Below, piece after piece: positions 22,875-34,100 of a stretch of 64,000 bases of DNA. The stretch comes from Lingula anatina (taxonomy: Eukaryota > Brachiopoda > Lingulata > Lingulida > Lingulidae). The notes under the pieces were generated by a model. It was not told the DNA's origin. It ran no database searches and was given only the letters and a program-made list of their open reading frames with translations. The stretch lies in the NCBI RefSeq assembly GCF_001039355.2, contig NW_019776033.1:62001-126000 (forward strand), in the 5' to 3' direction. Each line of letters begins with the position of its first letter. Positions within the stretch are counted from its first letter, which is position 1. Position numbers and translations under genes: made by a program.

Positions 22875-25800
22875 CTGAAAAAAAGAGAGAAAAATTTGTA
22901 AACCCAGAAGAAAAAGAGTAGACCCGCCCCATACGTGCGTTACGGTAGCTATGCCTTACAAGATTGTTTTGTCGTAGATTGAGACAGAAAGAAAGGCCAA
23001 TAACAGACCTTTTAAGATGTTTACTAAGGCCCCATTCAGAGTAAGGAACTAACTAGTCCGAGGGTCAAATATGGCCGACCCACTTGAATACTTCCCCACG
23101 GGATATCTATTCAATGTTTATTAGCGGATTAGACGGCAAGCTTTGTAGTGGGTCGCCATATTTTACCCTCGGGCTAGATAGTCCCCTATTCTGACTGGGG
23201 CCACAGATCTTTCACCACTAACACCCATATTAACCACATAACCCACAAAATAACCAGCACTACCAGAGCGGATGCATATTAGTGCTAGGTGTCGCTTTAT
23301 TGGTGCCAAATAATTTTACGGTGTGCTGGTTTATTCGTGGGTTTTGTGGTTAATATGGGCGTTGCTAAAAGATCTGCAGGTAGTGTTAGTAAACGCCTAA
23401 TCCATTTATGAGGCCTGAATATGAACTATGACGCGTTGTGTTCAAGTCGAGCTCCGCTCTGCCTTGTACTTATCACAGAAATAATCCCCAAGCTTATAAC
23501 GTAAATTAACTTTAATGGAGTCGCGGGTATGTGCATGCGACTCTTTATAGTATCACTCAGAAATCTCTTATCCTTCATTGCTCTTATCTAACCTAAACGA
23601 AATTTACGATCTCGCGGTCTGTCACGCAGATATCTTGCATAAAACCAGACAACGACCTGGTAATAAACCGAGTTTTGGTTTTTTTTAAACCAAGTCGTGG
23701 TGTTGTGTTACTTTTTTCTCCTAGAAAAAAAACAGGTTGGGAATCGTTAACCGAATCTAGATTTTCCCCAAGTCGGATAAGAGCCCTTGAGCAAAATATA
23801 TCCAGCCGTATTTCTTAGAACTCAGCACAGTACCTTAAAATAACCATTTTTTACCACTAACACTTTTTCACTTATTTTACGTTGAATAATTAGTCTGAAA
23901 TGTCTTTCAATTATGACAATATCTGGGGCTGACATTTTCCTGGAATTGATGGCCTAAACAAGAGCAGACCCCTGGAGATATCGCCTGACAGCTAAATCCT
24001 CAAATGCTTTCGTGTTTCTTTTCATCAGTTTTACGGTTTCGTCTTATAAATGCAAGAGTGTAAACTCAGGTAATACTCCAGGAAAGTCAGAATATCGTAT
24101 GACTCTGTCAGTACATTTGGCACTAGTACTGCACATTTAACCGATAAAAAAGCCAATGTTTTGACTCAGTTATATTATTGAAAGTTAATGAAGAAATTGA
24201 ATCTTTTACTGGATCTTAAGTTGGGACACAGATCAAGAAGTTTCGACCTTATTACAAGGGCTTCTTCAGGTGAACTGATTCTGAGTTGTCACCTTTGTCA
24301 CGAGGTGACAAGCACCTAGCACGATTAAAGTGAAATTCCGCCGATAGTTCACGGCAGATTTCCTCATTCAATTATCACGTAAAGGATATTTTTTGCAAGT
24401 ACCAAACAAAACTGCTCAAATAAATTTTGTGACATTTACAATGGTGAAATTACCAGTTAAAGTACCGTTAGGCCGCATTAAGAACAGCGGACTAACTAGT
24501 CCTCGGATTAAATATGGCGATCAACTTAAACGCTTGCCGTACAAGCCCCGCAGGGATTACGCAACAAGTATTCAAATGAGTTGGCCATTTTTAATCCGCG
24601 GACCAGTTAGCCCCTAATAAAAGATAAATACATTGCCAGCAGGGATTACGCAACAATTATTCAAGTCAGTTGGCCATTTTTAATTCGCGGACCAGTTAGT
24701 CCGCTGTTGTGAAGGCGGCCTTACAGTGCCTGATGGGATGCGCATGTCGTTGTCTGCCACCGATTACAGTGTCACGTACAAGAGAGCCCCTTGTGATACA
24801 GGGTCCGGTTCCCATTGCTTTTCACAAGTAAACCTCTAATTTTAACATATTCACTCCACACTAACTATAGATGTACATTATGTAACCTCTATGGGTCTTA
24901 TGGAGGGAGGACATCAGTCTCTAACACCGCTAATCTATGCCGCAAGTGACGCACGCCCAATCTCGTTACTGTTTTATTGTTCATTTTTGGTGATAAGGTG
25001 CTTCACTCCACCAGGGTCACAGATTGATTATTTACTAGACATGCACAAATATGTCTTTGGCTTCTTCATGACACGATTTGCGCTGAAGAAGAAAAAAATG
25101 CAGCTAATTAATCTGCGGTCCTGGTAAAAGGTATGCAGGTGCAGCGTCTGCAGACAGAGGTCGCTTAGGTCATCAAATAAAGCATATTTCTTAGAAGTCT
25201 CGCAAAATTGGCAGGGTTTCGTGAACGGATTTAAACTTTTTTATTTTATTGTCAAGAAAAAAACAAAAGTCGTGCTTAATGCGTGACAAGTTCCAAATGG
25301 AGCAGGTTTCTTTATTTAGTCAAAATGCAGACAAATGTGAGTATTCTACTTGGATAAGAGACATATATCAAAAGAGACAAAAAATCAACTTTATATCTAG
25401 TAAATTTATGTTCGAGAGAAGGACTGAAACAATAACAGAGGGGAGTGACCACAGGTTAATGCAAAGAGCCGTAGTGGATAGGTCAAACAAACGCATTAAA
25501 TAACATTCCATCATTTTCATTAAAAATATTATTACAAATCGCGGCAAGAAAAGGAACGGCTAAGCTTTTGAGCGGATATCTACCTCTGGCGAACCGCATG
25601 TGACGAGTCAGTGTGGTATTCAAACACCACGTGGAGAGATTAAAGGGCTCTGCAGCTTATTTTATGGATCAGGTGTCTGCGCAAAAAAAAAAACACTTTG
25701 CAATTCATCGTTATACAGCGAAGTATCTGGAATGGACCGGGTCTTGACAAATCAGAAAAAAAATGAATTTAAAAAAAGGGGAAAATGTCTTCTTCATACT

Positions 25801-26142
25801 AATCTAATAAAGGTATCATAATCCCCCCCCAAAAAAAAAAAAAAAAAAAAAAAAAAAACAGATGCTGTGTGCCTAAAATCGCGATTGTAAGGTTCTGTAA
25901 CGCTTTTATCCAATTTGATATCTAACTTTAATAATTCTGTGTTTATTTGAACTTAATTTGATCTTTATGTTAATCTCTAAAATTCCATTTGAACTCGCAA
26001 TTTACAACTTCAGCCTTTATGTTGTAATGATTTGAAAAAAATACTTAGATCATTATTATATCGTTCCTCTGTTCTTGCGAGTTGTGTGTGAGTTATCAAC
26101 CTAACTTTATACTTTTGAACACAAGTAAAAAGCAATTGCAGT

Positions 26143-26185
<43 letters not shown>

Positions 26186-27548
26186 AAACTAAAGAGAACA
26201 GTTACCGGAATATTTTTGCTCTGATAGGGTAAGTAGTTACATCCGTACTATACGGGAGAAAAGAATTCCATTTTTTTCTTTTGTTATGTTACATCATTTG
26301 AACAATGGAAAACCTATACCGGACAATGGGGATGTTTACAAAATAAACAAACAATTTTTNACGGATGTAACTACTAGGGTACAATATGGTGTAGTGTTTG
26401 TCGATTGTCATCGCTGTCAACGTCGCTATGGAAGTTGCCATTGTCACAATCATAAGGTAATTGGTCAACTTACCTGTAAAGAAAGATTATCATAAGGTAA
26501 ATAGTCAACTTATCTATAAAGAAAAACGCTCATAAAGTAATTGGTCAGCTTATCTGTAAAGAAAGATGCTCATAAGGTACATGTAAATGGTCAGCTTATC
26601 TGTAAAGAGATGCCTAATTTATTTTAAAATCAAAGATCAGCATTACTCTGATCCATGACTTCTATCTAACCTACGTCCCTTGAATCTTAATTAGCGTTGA
26701 CTGTAACCGAATAATTGCCTACGTTTTATATCTTTAAACTTGCTTTGATTTTAATAAAAAGACTATCAGTTTCTATCATTCCGTATTGAAAAAATTATAA
26801 ATCAATCTTTTAATGTTTAAACATAAATCACTACCTTATTTGAGACTTTATACTTCGTTATCACCTGTTGCCTTGCCAATAATACACTGTCACCCGAGCG
26901 ATATGTGTAAATATCGGATGAATGAAAAACGTTACGAACCTTTGCCTTTAATTACCTATAAATCTTTTACAATAATTCAATAAAAATCCCTAATTATTAT
27001 CTATTATTACTGATTATTTACTACTTCATTACATGGCTTGTAGTACATAAAAAATTCCACAATATAGATTTTTTTAACTTCCATGTGAACATCGCTTCAA
27101 AATTCATTGATCAAAAATAAAACTCACTGTAAATGTAATCAATTGAAATATTATTGTAAAAATAATACTTACACATCCACTGCCCAAATGGCCAAGACTC
27201 CAAGACATACACGGTGGTAGTATACGGCACACAAAACACCAAAAACACCAAATCCGCCAGGGCCAGATTGAGAAAATAAAAGTTGGTCAAAGTCCGCATG
27301 TTTTTATTTCTGATAACTGCGATCACGATGAGCACGTTTCCCACGATTCCGATAAGAAACGCCACCGTAAAAACAAACGGAATGAAAAACTGCGTCACAT
27401 TTGGCGGGCCCTTGTTCAGTTCATAATCAAAGTAATAGTAATTGGAAAATAAGTCTGGATCCGTGAGACGCGTACAGTTCTTCTCAGACGCGTTGTCTGC
27501 TGTCGCGCAGTCATCCCAATAGTAATGGTAGTAGTGGTAGTCCTTCAT
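22127..27548 (-). CDS. Class A peptide G-protein-coupled receptor, kisspeptin/galanin-receptor-like
   Basis: Seven-helix receptor rebuilt from three - strand exons: 27548-27173, 26473 to about 26361, and 22874-22127 (about 412 aa). The extracellular N-terminus has sequons NAS, NCT and NVT. TM1 has GNVLIVIAVIRNKNMRT, TM2 LNLALADLVFLVFCVPY. ECL1 is WPFGQWMC with the conserved TM3 Cys split across the intron; TM3 has ATLTAMTIDKHYTILYP. ECL2 has the partner Cys (EACTEVWEV), TM6 AWFPIHC, and TM7 SSSIKPFVLTRF followed by a basic helix 8 and vicinal CC. The TM2-TM3 wording is closest to kisspeptin (GPR54) and galanin/allatostatin-A receptors as I know them. Odd points: DKH replaces DRY and KPFVL replaces NPxxY, and the TM3 exon end is damaged at an N. 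Confidence 0.85.
23018..23395. mobile_element. Foldback element D, interrupted by a family C MITE
   Basis: The right arm (complement: GGCGTTTACTAACACTACCTGCAGATC...CCCATATTAACCAC) matches a left arm that is split: GTTTACTAA before 23028 and CAGATCTTTCACCACTAACACCC after 23202. The loop lies around 23270-23310. Confidence 0.7.
23028..23202. mobile_element. MITE family C, copy nested in element D
   Basis: Inverted ends GGCCCCATTCAGAGTAAGG and the complement of CTATTCTGACTGGGGCC. Inner AACTAGTCCGAGGGTCAAATATGGCC pairs with GCCATATTTTACCCTCGGGC. Confidence 0.75.
24471..24720. mobile_element. MITE family C, copy with internal duplication
   Basis: TTA target copies at 24468-24470 and 24721-24723. 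Inverted ends GGCCGCATTAAGAACAGCGG and the complement of CCGCTGTTGTGAAGGCGGCC. A ~65-bp inner part (GCAGGGATTACGCAACAA...) is duplicated at about 24550 and 24639. Confidence 0.78.
24724..26140. other. GPCR intron 2, no feature beyond simple repeats
   Basis: A-rich intron sequence with a poly(C)/poly(A) run at 25825-25858 and short chance frames. No exon recognised. Confidence 0.5.
26142..26177. repeat. Microsatellite (CA)n
   Basis: About seventeen CA units in GPCR intron 2. Confidence 0.97.
26232..26375. other. 15-bp inverted identity flanking an N: likely assembly break
   Basis: AGTAGTTACATCCGT is present on + at 26232-26246 and on - at 26375-26361, directly beside the N at 26360. The intervening 113 bp may be misoriented or mis-joined in the assembly. 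Confidence 0.6.
26361..26473 (-). CDS. GPCR exon 2 (TM3 and ICL2), 3' end unresolved
   Basis: Acceptor CTTTACAG|GTAAGTTG at 26474/26473 completes TGT (Cys), then reads KLTNYLMIVTMATSIATLTA and MTIDKHYTILYPSSYIR. The following exon needs phase 2, but no GT donor in that phase is visible before the N at 26360. The exon was missed by length filters because it is only ~37 codons. Confidence 0.82.
26451..26614. repeat. Tandem repeat, four ~40-bp units, spanning the TM3 exon acceptor
   Basis: Units begin CATAAGGTAA at 26451, 26491, 26531 and 26571. Each unit holds the first ~23 nt of the TM3 exon plus its 3' splice site on the - strand. Only unit 1 has GTAAG after the AG (giving Cys); the others have ATAAG. 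Confidence 0.85.
27173..27548 (-). CDS. GPCR exon 1 (N-terminus, TM1, TM2, ECL1)
   Basis: Begins ATG (27548) with a Tyr-rich N-terminus and ends at the strong donor ATGT|GTAAGTAT after one base of the TM3 Cys codon. Acceptor-like TTATTGATAG just upstream suggests a spliced 5' UTR. Confidence 0.9.
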
Positions 27549-28214
27549 TTTCCTATCAATAAGAATTTGGCAATAGCCTTTTTTGTTGAAGCTGGGTGTC
27601 TTAAAATTTTAGGCAGATATGACATTAAATCTGGTGCTTGCGATCTATTCGTGTCTTTTTTAAACTTCTCACTTATCCTGCTTCCATGCGATATATATAT
27701 GTATAGTGTGCCGAAACCAGTAAAACACTCGCCTCATTGGTTGATTATCTTTTGGTGACGCAGATGGCTCTGAGAATCCTAATTTGTTACTTTTCAATCT
27801 GTATCGTACGAGCGTTTTTAGTCATCCATTTTCATCTGTGGGGGTATCTCAAGGAAAATGTGTACCAGGACTACCCACAAACAATTGGTGAACTGAAGGC
27901 AGCAACCACAGCAAAAATAAGGAAGACCCGAAGGAGGAATGAGTTTGAATAATTGACAATTGCACGACATATGCAATTGTGCCTTCAATGCCGCGGACCA
28001 TAACTTTTATAAAAAACCGACCAAGGAAATCTAAACTAAGCGGAATGATGCATACACATACTGAAGTTTAAGTCCGCCAAATTTCTTGAAATTTGATGGA
28101 CCTTTGTAGGATTTAATAAAATTTATGTGAATTCTCTTTTATGGTCAATCTGTATCAATATTGCCCGCAACAATAGTCCCAACGCCCCAGCATCGCCCCC
28201 ACCCCAACTGACAC

Positions 28215-28434
28215 TAAGACCCCATTCCCACAGATTTTAGATCGATCTATCCCTGTAGGGAGTCTCACTAGATTACTGTCAGCTTAGCCGGCTTAAGCGT
28301 CTGTCCCGCCTACTAAAAGCTGTAAGGGGGTAATTAACTGTCGTGCGCGCTCGGCTGACTGCAATTTAGCGTGAACCCCCAGGGAGATAGGTCGATCCGG
28401 ATGGATCGATCCAAATCTCTTGGAATGCACTCTT
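28215..28434 (-). mobile_element. MITE subfamily A, copy 1
   Basis: Ends ACCCCATTCCCACAGATTTT (left), with GGATCGATCCAAATCTCTTGG (right, decayed); preceded by TAA. Reverse orientation to copies at 28.8, 50.7 and 58.7 kb. Shares CTGTCAGCTTAGCCGGCTTAAG and CTCCCTACAGGGATAG-type internal sequence. Confidence 0.75.
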
Positions 28435-28831
28435 ACAATGGACAATTTCCATTGTACAAAGGTCATTTTACTTGTGTGAAATTATTACCAATGGCACAAC
28501 GGATTCAATTCTATTGATCGATCACCCCTAGTTTTATAGCCGAAGTGCGCTAGAAATAGATAAAACCAAATATATTTGATCCTCGCCTTATCATCGTCTT
28601 ACAAACCTGTCTCATTTTTAGAAGTTGTTTGCAAATGTTTGCATTTCCAAGAAAGCAAATAGTGTAATTCAATTTGAGGTACTTTTGTATAGCATATGGA
28701 CGTCACTTATTTCATCTAGTCTTTATTATGTGTTGGAAAAAAGTACGCGGAGAACGTTTTTGACTCCACAAATAGAGTCCAATTACGAAAAAACAGTAAT
28801 CTGTGGGTTTACTAAAATGTTTCATCATTAA

Positions 28832-29058
28832 GACTGGATTCCCACAGATTTAGATCGATCCATCTGGATCGACCTAACTCCCTGGGGTTTCCCGCTTAAT
28901 TACTGTCAGCTTCCAGGAGCCGGAAAAGAACAAAAGTTAATTAACCCATTACAGCTTTTTGGTAGACGGGACAGACATTTAAGCCGATTAAGTTGACAAC
29001 AATCTAGTGAGGCTCCCCATAGGGATAGATCGATCTATATATCTGTGGGAATGGGGTC
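28832..29058 (+). mobile_element. MITE subfamily A, copy 2
   Basis: 227 bp. TAA on both sides (28829-28831, 29059-29061). Ends GACTGGATTCCCACAGAT and the complement of ATCTGTGGGAATGGGGTC. No coding capacity. Confidence 0.82.
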
Positions 29059-30915
29059 TAAGACAGAAAAACCTCAAGGCAGCATGAGTCATATATATAT
29101 ATATATTTTTTTTTTCATATATCAGATAAAAAGCAAACAATGCATGTAAGTATGAAACACTTAATATCCTTGTTAAAGTAACAATGTTGACAGTTAGAAC
29201 AAATCTATCAGTCGTAAGAATTGGTTATAAAGAAGCAATCACAATTTCTAGATTAACGTACTCCTCTGCATTATGGAAAACGTTGACCTCTCACTGCAGT
29301 CATATCAGGTGCCTCCTTTTGAACCTATTTTTTTTTTTCAAATTCACCTCTCTGTCCTCTGTAACTGTCCTAATTTGGTGTCACTCTCTCAACGAATGCC
29401 AATGTCATTGAAACCACTCTGGTTATGACGTGACAAGGGTATAAGTGACTCAGCCAAGCACCTGCCACTTGAATCCGGGTGAGGTACATATACCGGATTC
29501 ACGAGGCCGAAAGAAATAAACAGGTCGAATGACGGCTCTGAATACATCAAGCGCCATCAGTGGCTTATACATAATTACATGTACATATGTGTATATAAAC
29601 GTATGTATATTGTGTTAAAACATTCGATAACATAATTTGAAAGTGTTAATGCTATCTAGAATATCGTCAACAGTTAACGTATATCCTTTGCATGATGAAA
29701 GCAGTACGTTGGTGGTTATTCGATAAGATAGTTAACGATAAGATAGTTCACTTTGGGTGGAAAAGTGGATATATAAACAGGTGCATTAGATATATTTTCG
29801 AGCATTCTTTTAAGAATGGCAATACATATGTACAAGAAAACACGTCACTGTCTATAAACATAAAGTTCTGCTAGAAGTGTACACATAACCAACTCAAAAA
29901 ACATGTGGACATCAATAACAAAATATAGATCAAGCTAACAAGAGATGAGATAGCTTTTCATTTGCTGACGGACTTTTTTGTCAGTAACAAGTACATCGCG
30001 ACTATACTTTTCTCCTTAAATAGAGATTTGAAACGAAGTGAAGTAAACGAAAACTTAAAAAAACGTGTCCACAATTGCCGTTTAAACAATGGGTCAAGAA
30101 TAATTTTAATCATGTCCCAGTTTCAAACAGGCACGGTAATCACTGAAGGTTACTGGTCAATTCACGTATCAAGATGCTTCATATATGCTACATGTATGTG
30201 AAAAGCTAAACCTTGAAGTTGACCACTGCACTGACAAAAATGTTTAACTATGTAAAATCACGACAAATTGATAAGTATGACGGCATGTTCTGGCTAACAG
30301 TGAATATTGCAGCAGTATTCAAGACAGTCAGCAACAAACCAGCTTTAAGCTGTTTAATTCCATGAAAGTTATTCAAAAACTACTGCTATTTAATTTTCTG
30401 TTCTATTCTAGCTATAAGTAGCTAAGTATACGTCTTATGATATTAGCTTGGAAAACCATGCTCATATCATATTATTAGATTTCTTCTGAGTATTACTGTT
30501 CATCTGATTACATGACATGGGTAGCTCTGATTATCCGAATACTGTTGCTATTTTTGCCCGCAAAACAGCTTTCTAAGCTGCTTAAAAATAAGCTGTTACT
30601 TACTCTAATTCCACATATCATCTAATCATCTGATTAGTAGAACAAATAAGCACAGATGCTTAGAGTATGGTACATACATGGTCTTGCCTACCGTTAGGAG
30701 ACTACTCTTATGAGACATACAGTTTTCACTTTAAAAGAAAGATAATTCTAATGTCCATTGTCACTTGTGTGATGATTTTGGCAACCAAATATTTCCACAC
30801 GATCTTAATGCTGGACCACTGCTGTGATAAATCAAAACGGTGTGTCACGTGAATCCGGCATTTACTGTTTTTGTTTTTTTAACTACATTAAACATTTAGT
30901 TGTCTTTCCACCATG

Positions 30916-31104
30916 TTATACTTTTGTATTTGCTTCTGTTTCTTTCTCTTTTTCTTTTTCAGCTGTGTCCTTGCTTCCCTGATTTCCATTCATCTCGTTT
31001 ATTTTGATGACTATTTCATTGCCGTATTCTTCATCTGAGGAAAGGCCGCGGTCCAATAATTTGTCCTTTCCTTCTACATCCGTTGCATCCTCGTTCTTTT
31101 TGCC
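30916..31104 (-). CDS. SLC4 last exon (charged C-terminal tail)
   Basis: Acceptor ATGAATATAG. Hydrophilic tail with [20 protein letters not shown] and a Lys/Glu run, ending TKV and TAA (30916-30918). Confidence 0.88.
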   Translation of the reverse strand, partial: GKKNEDATDVEGKDKLLDRGLSSDEEYGNEIVIKINEMNGNQGSKDTAEKEKEKETEANTKV

Positions 31105-34100
31105 CTATATTCATAAAAATGTGGTTAAGTATGACTAAGTGAGCATTTAAAAAGATGTTAAGTTGTTTGAATCGAGTATTTGTACAATTTGTTTTTGGTG
31201 AAAAGGGTCTTTACATACACTAAAAACATTCTTTTCACACTTTTCAATAACGAAACTTTTCTGATTTCGCTGTGACTATAAAGATAATTCAAAAATAATC
31301 CTTACTTCTGCTTCTTTCTGCCCTGGAAGCAGATCGTCCAGCCAAAATAGTTCTCTTTGGTTAAAGATTCTCTCAAGGAACTTCCTGACTACGCACATAA
31401 GTAACACCTGCAAGAAGACAAAAACTCCGGGGTCAGCGTGCTTTTGGTTTTTTTTGTTTTTTTTTTTATATATTTCAGGTTATTGTTATACTATATATTG
31501 TAAGGGTTCATTGCCCGCTTTTTTACTACTTTAGATTATCCCTAGCCAAGATCGATATTTTGACGTGATTGCGCTCAGGTTGACGACAGACACATCAGGG
31601 CGCTGTTGTTTGTTTCTGCATTCCTGGAAACTTGTGTTTTAGGTGACTATATATTTGTATCCTCTAATAAGTTCCTTACATTCTTTTATTCACATTTTTT
31701 AAATTTTGTATACAACTTAAGAAGCTGATATCAGAATTTGCGCCTTGATACTTTTGTGTTTGTGTGTGCTTAGGTGGAATCTTTTGTTGAATACATCACA
31801 AGGGGTGCATTTAAACACCAGACCACGATGTATCAAATAAAGATTTAAAAAAACACGTTGTGAGCACACAAGAAATACTATCCAATTTTGGCAAATGCTC
31901 AACAATCGATATGTTATCATTTGAAGCGACGAAACAAAAACACAAACATTCAATCACTTAATGTACACAGAGGGCTGTAAAATTCTTGAGTTCAGATATA
32001 TGTCCTTACCATCAACGGAAAAGCGATAGAAATAGCCTTCACCGACTTCACGATCCACAACAAAATCAAGCAGACGATCTGTATTAAGGTGAAGATGTGA
32101 ACACGCCTCGTCTTAACGTGCCGCAAAAACATATAGTCCGGTTGGTACTTGTTGGGCATGAATACGATCAGTACTCTCTGCACAAGCTAGAAATATAATT
32201 CAACATCTACAATTTATACATTTTTCTTTTTATTTTGCATGCTTTGGTAGTCTTTCATAATTGTTTTATTTTACAGTTCAACCGCTTATGGTTGCTACAC
32301 GAAGAAATAAATGTTATTTATCAGAACTTCATCTTTTAGGTCATTATTACAACGCAACACATATTTTGTTTTCAAAAGTCGACTAAACAACAAAATTAAC
32401 TATTAAAATGTTCACAGCATGACGAATACAGAATATTTCCTTCTGATATTTTCAAGATCACTAAAATTCAGCATCAGAGGGACTATGTGAATTAGTTAGG
32501 CTCTGTTCACAACTTAGCTGAACCGGATCTAACTAAGCCGAGGCTCAAATATAGCTCGACCCACATGAAAGCATGCCTCAGAAACCCTACAGGGACGGCG
32601 CATGAGGGAGGCGGGGAATCTTTTTTTTTTTTTTTTTTTGGTCGGAGGGAGGAATTACGCGCATGCTTTCAAGTGTGCGCCATATAAGTGCTGCGGGTCA
32701 GTTAGGCCAGGGCTCCTTTATGCTTGTGAAAAAAGCCTTTATTTAGTCACCTACCTCTTTGTCGAATAGTGCTGACACGCCCATGTATAGAAATACCCCA
32801 TACAACACTGGCATAGGGACATACTAAAACATAAAGAATAATCACACTATTTGTTACACTTTAATATGATGAATGAAGCTATCTTTAGCTGACACTAATA
32901 AAAATCGTTGGGCCTATGTATTAACCTTTTTTATTTTCTGTCTTGCTCATTATCGTTTCTCTATTTATCTTATATATTTATCTATTTTTATACTTCTTTT
33001 GTTTATTATTCATTTCACTTATATGTCATCTTCAAGCCCATTTATTATCTTTTAATTTCATTATATTTTCTCTACATGTATATTGTTACCATATTTTAAT
33101 TCCATTATATTTTTATAGTTATAACCGCCATGGCATGACATGAAACCGGTTTAAAATAAATTTAACTGATTTCATGTCAAGTCACTGGAATAATAATTCT
33201 TTTAAAAGTGGTGTTCACGGCTTTATATGTTATACTATGAACAATCTATGAATCACAGTTTAAGGGCTCATTCCCAATGAAACTATCGATAATATCTTAA
33301 TCTGATTGCATTCAGCGAGAGTCCACGTGGAGTTGGATCGATCTACGTAGAACATTGGTAACATTGGGAATGGGCCCTAACGAGCGCCGCTCTTACGTTG
33401 AGGTATGTCGACATGAACACAGACAAGCCCATCAACACGAAAATCACGAATCCGGTGACGCGTTGCTCCCTGGAATAAAAGTAATGAGTTGTGACGAATA
33501 GCGTAAATCAAATATCAAATCTTTGTAACAAGGATGCTGAGTTTCGTTTCACATGTACATTCATTTTTTAATAAACTCATTAAAAGAAACAGATTGTGCT
33601 TATATTAATCCAGTGAACTTTATGTTACTTGCTGCAGTACACACAGTTGCACGCGCGCGCACACACACACGCACACATACACACACAAATGCTAGGACAC
33701 ACGTGGGACTACACACCTCACTCCTAGAAACTCAGGTTTCTCTCCAGGGGCGCTGCACTCGCTTGTCATCTTCAAGCTGTTAATATGGGTCATTGACCTC
33801 ACGGTCGCCGCCACCATCCAGGGCAGCCCAAATACAGAGCAAACTGCGATCTGAATCGTCAATACCATTACGTCCAAGTGGTAGCCACAGCCTTTCTAGA
33901 AGTACAAGGAGTAGAATGATCTTGAAAAGACATTGACAAACAAGAATACCAATGCTTATCAGCAGCACGTGAATAAACACCCTATGAAATTGTCCAAAGT
34001 ATAAAAAGAAACAAAAGTATCAAACCGTAAAGACATTTATCCCAGACTTAGCAGGAAGAAATTATTTGAAAAGGTTAACAATTATTGAGTTACTATGGGA

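Larger units (their letters stand above)
27549..30915. other. Intergenic between GPCR and SLC4 genes
   Basis: Upstream of the GPCR start and downstream of the SLC4 stop. Contains two MITE subfamily A copies in opposite orientation (28215-28434, 28832-29058). No coding exon supported. Confidence 0.55.

Noticed and set aside
23581-26060. Other places where a DRY/ERY codon triple occurs on the - strand (for example near 26060)
   Set aside because: No surrounding TM3 sequence or matching splice phase; the exon at 26361-26473 fits all constraints.
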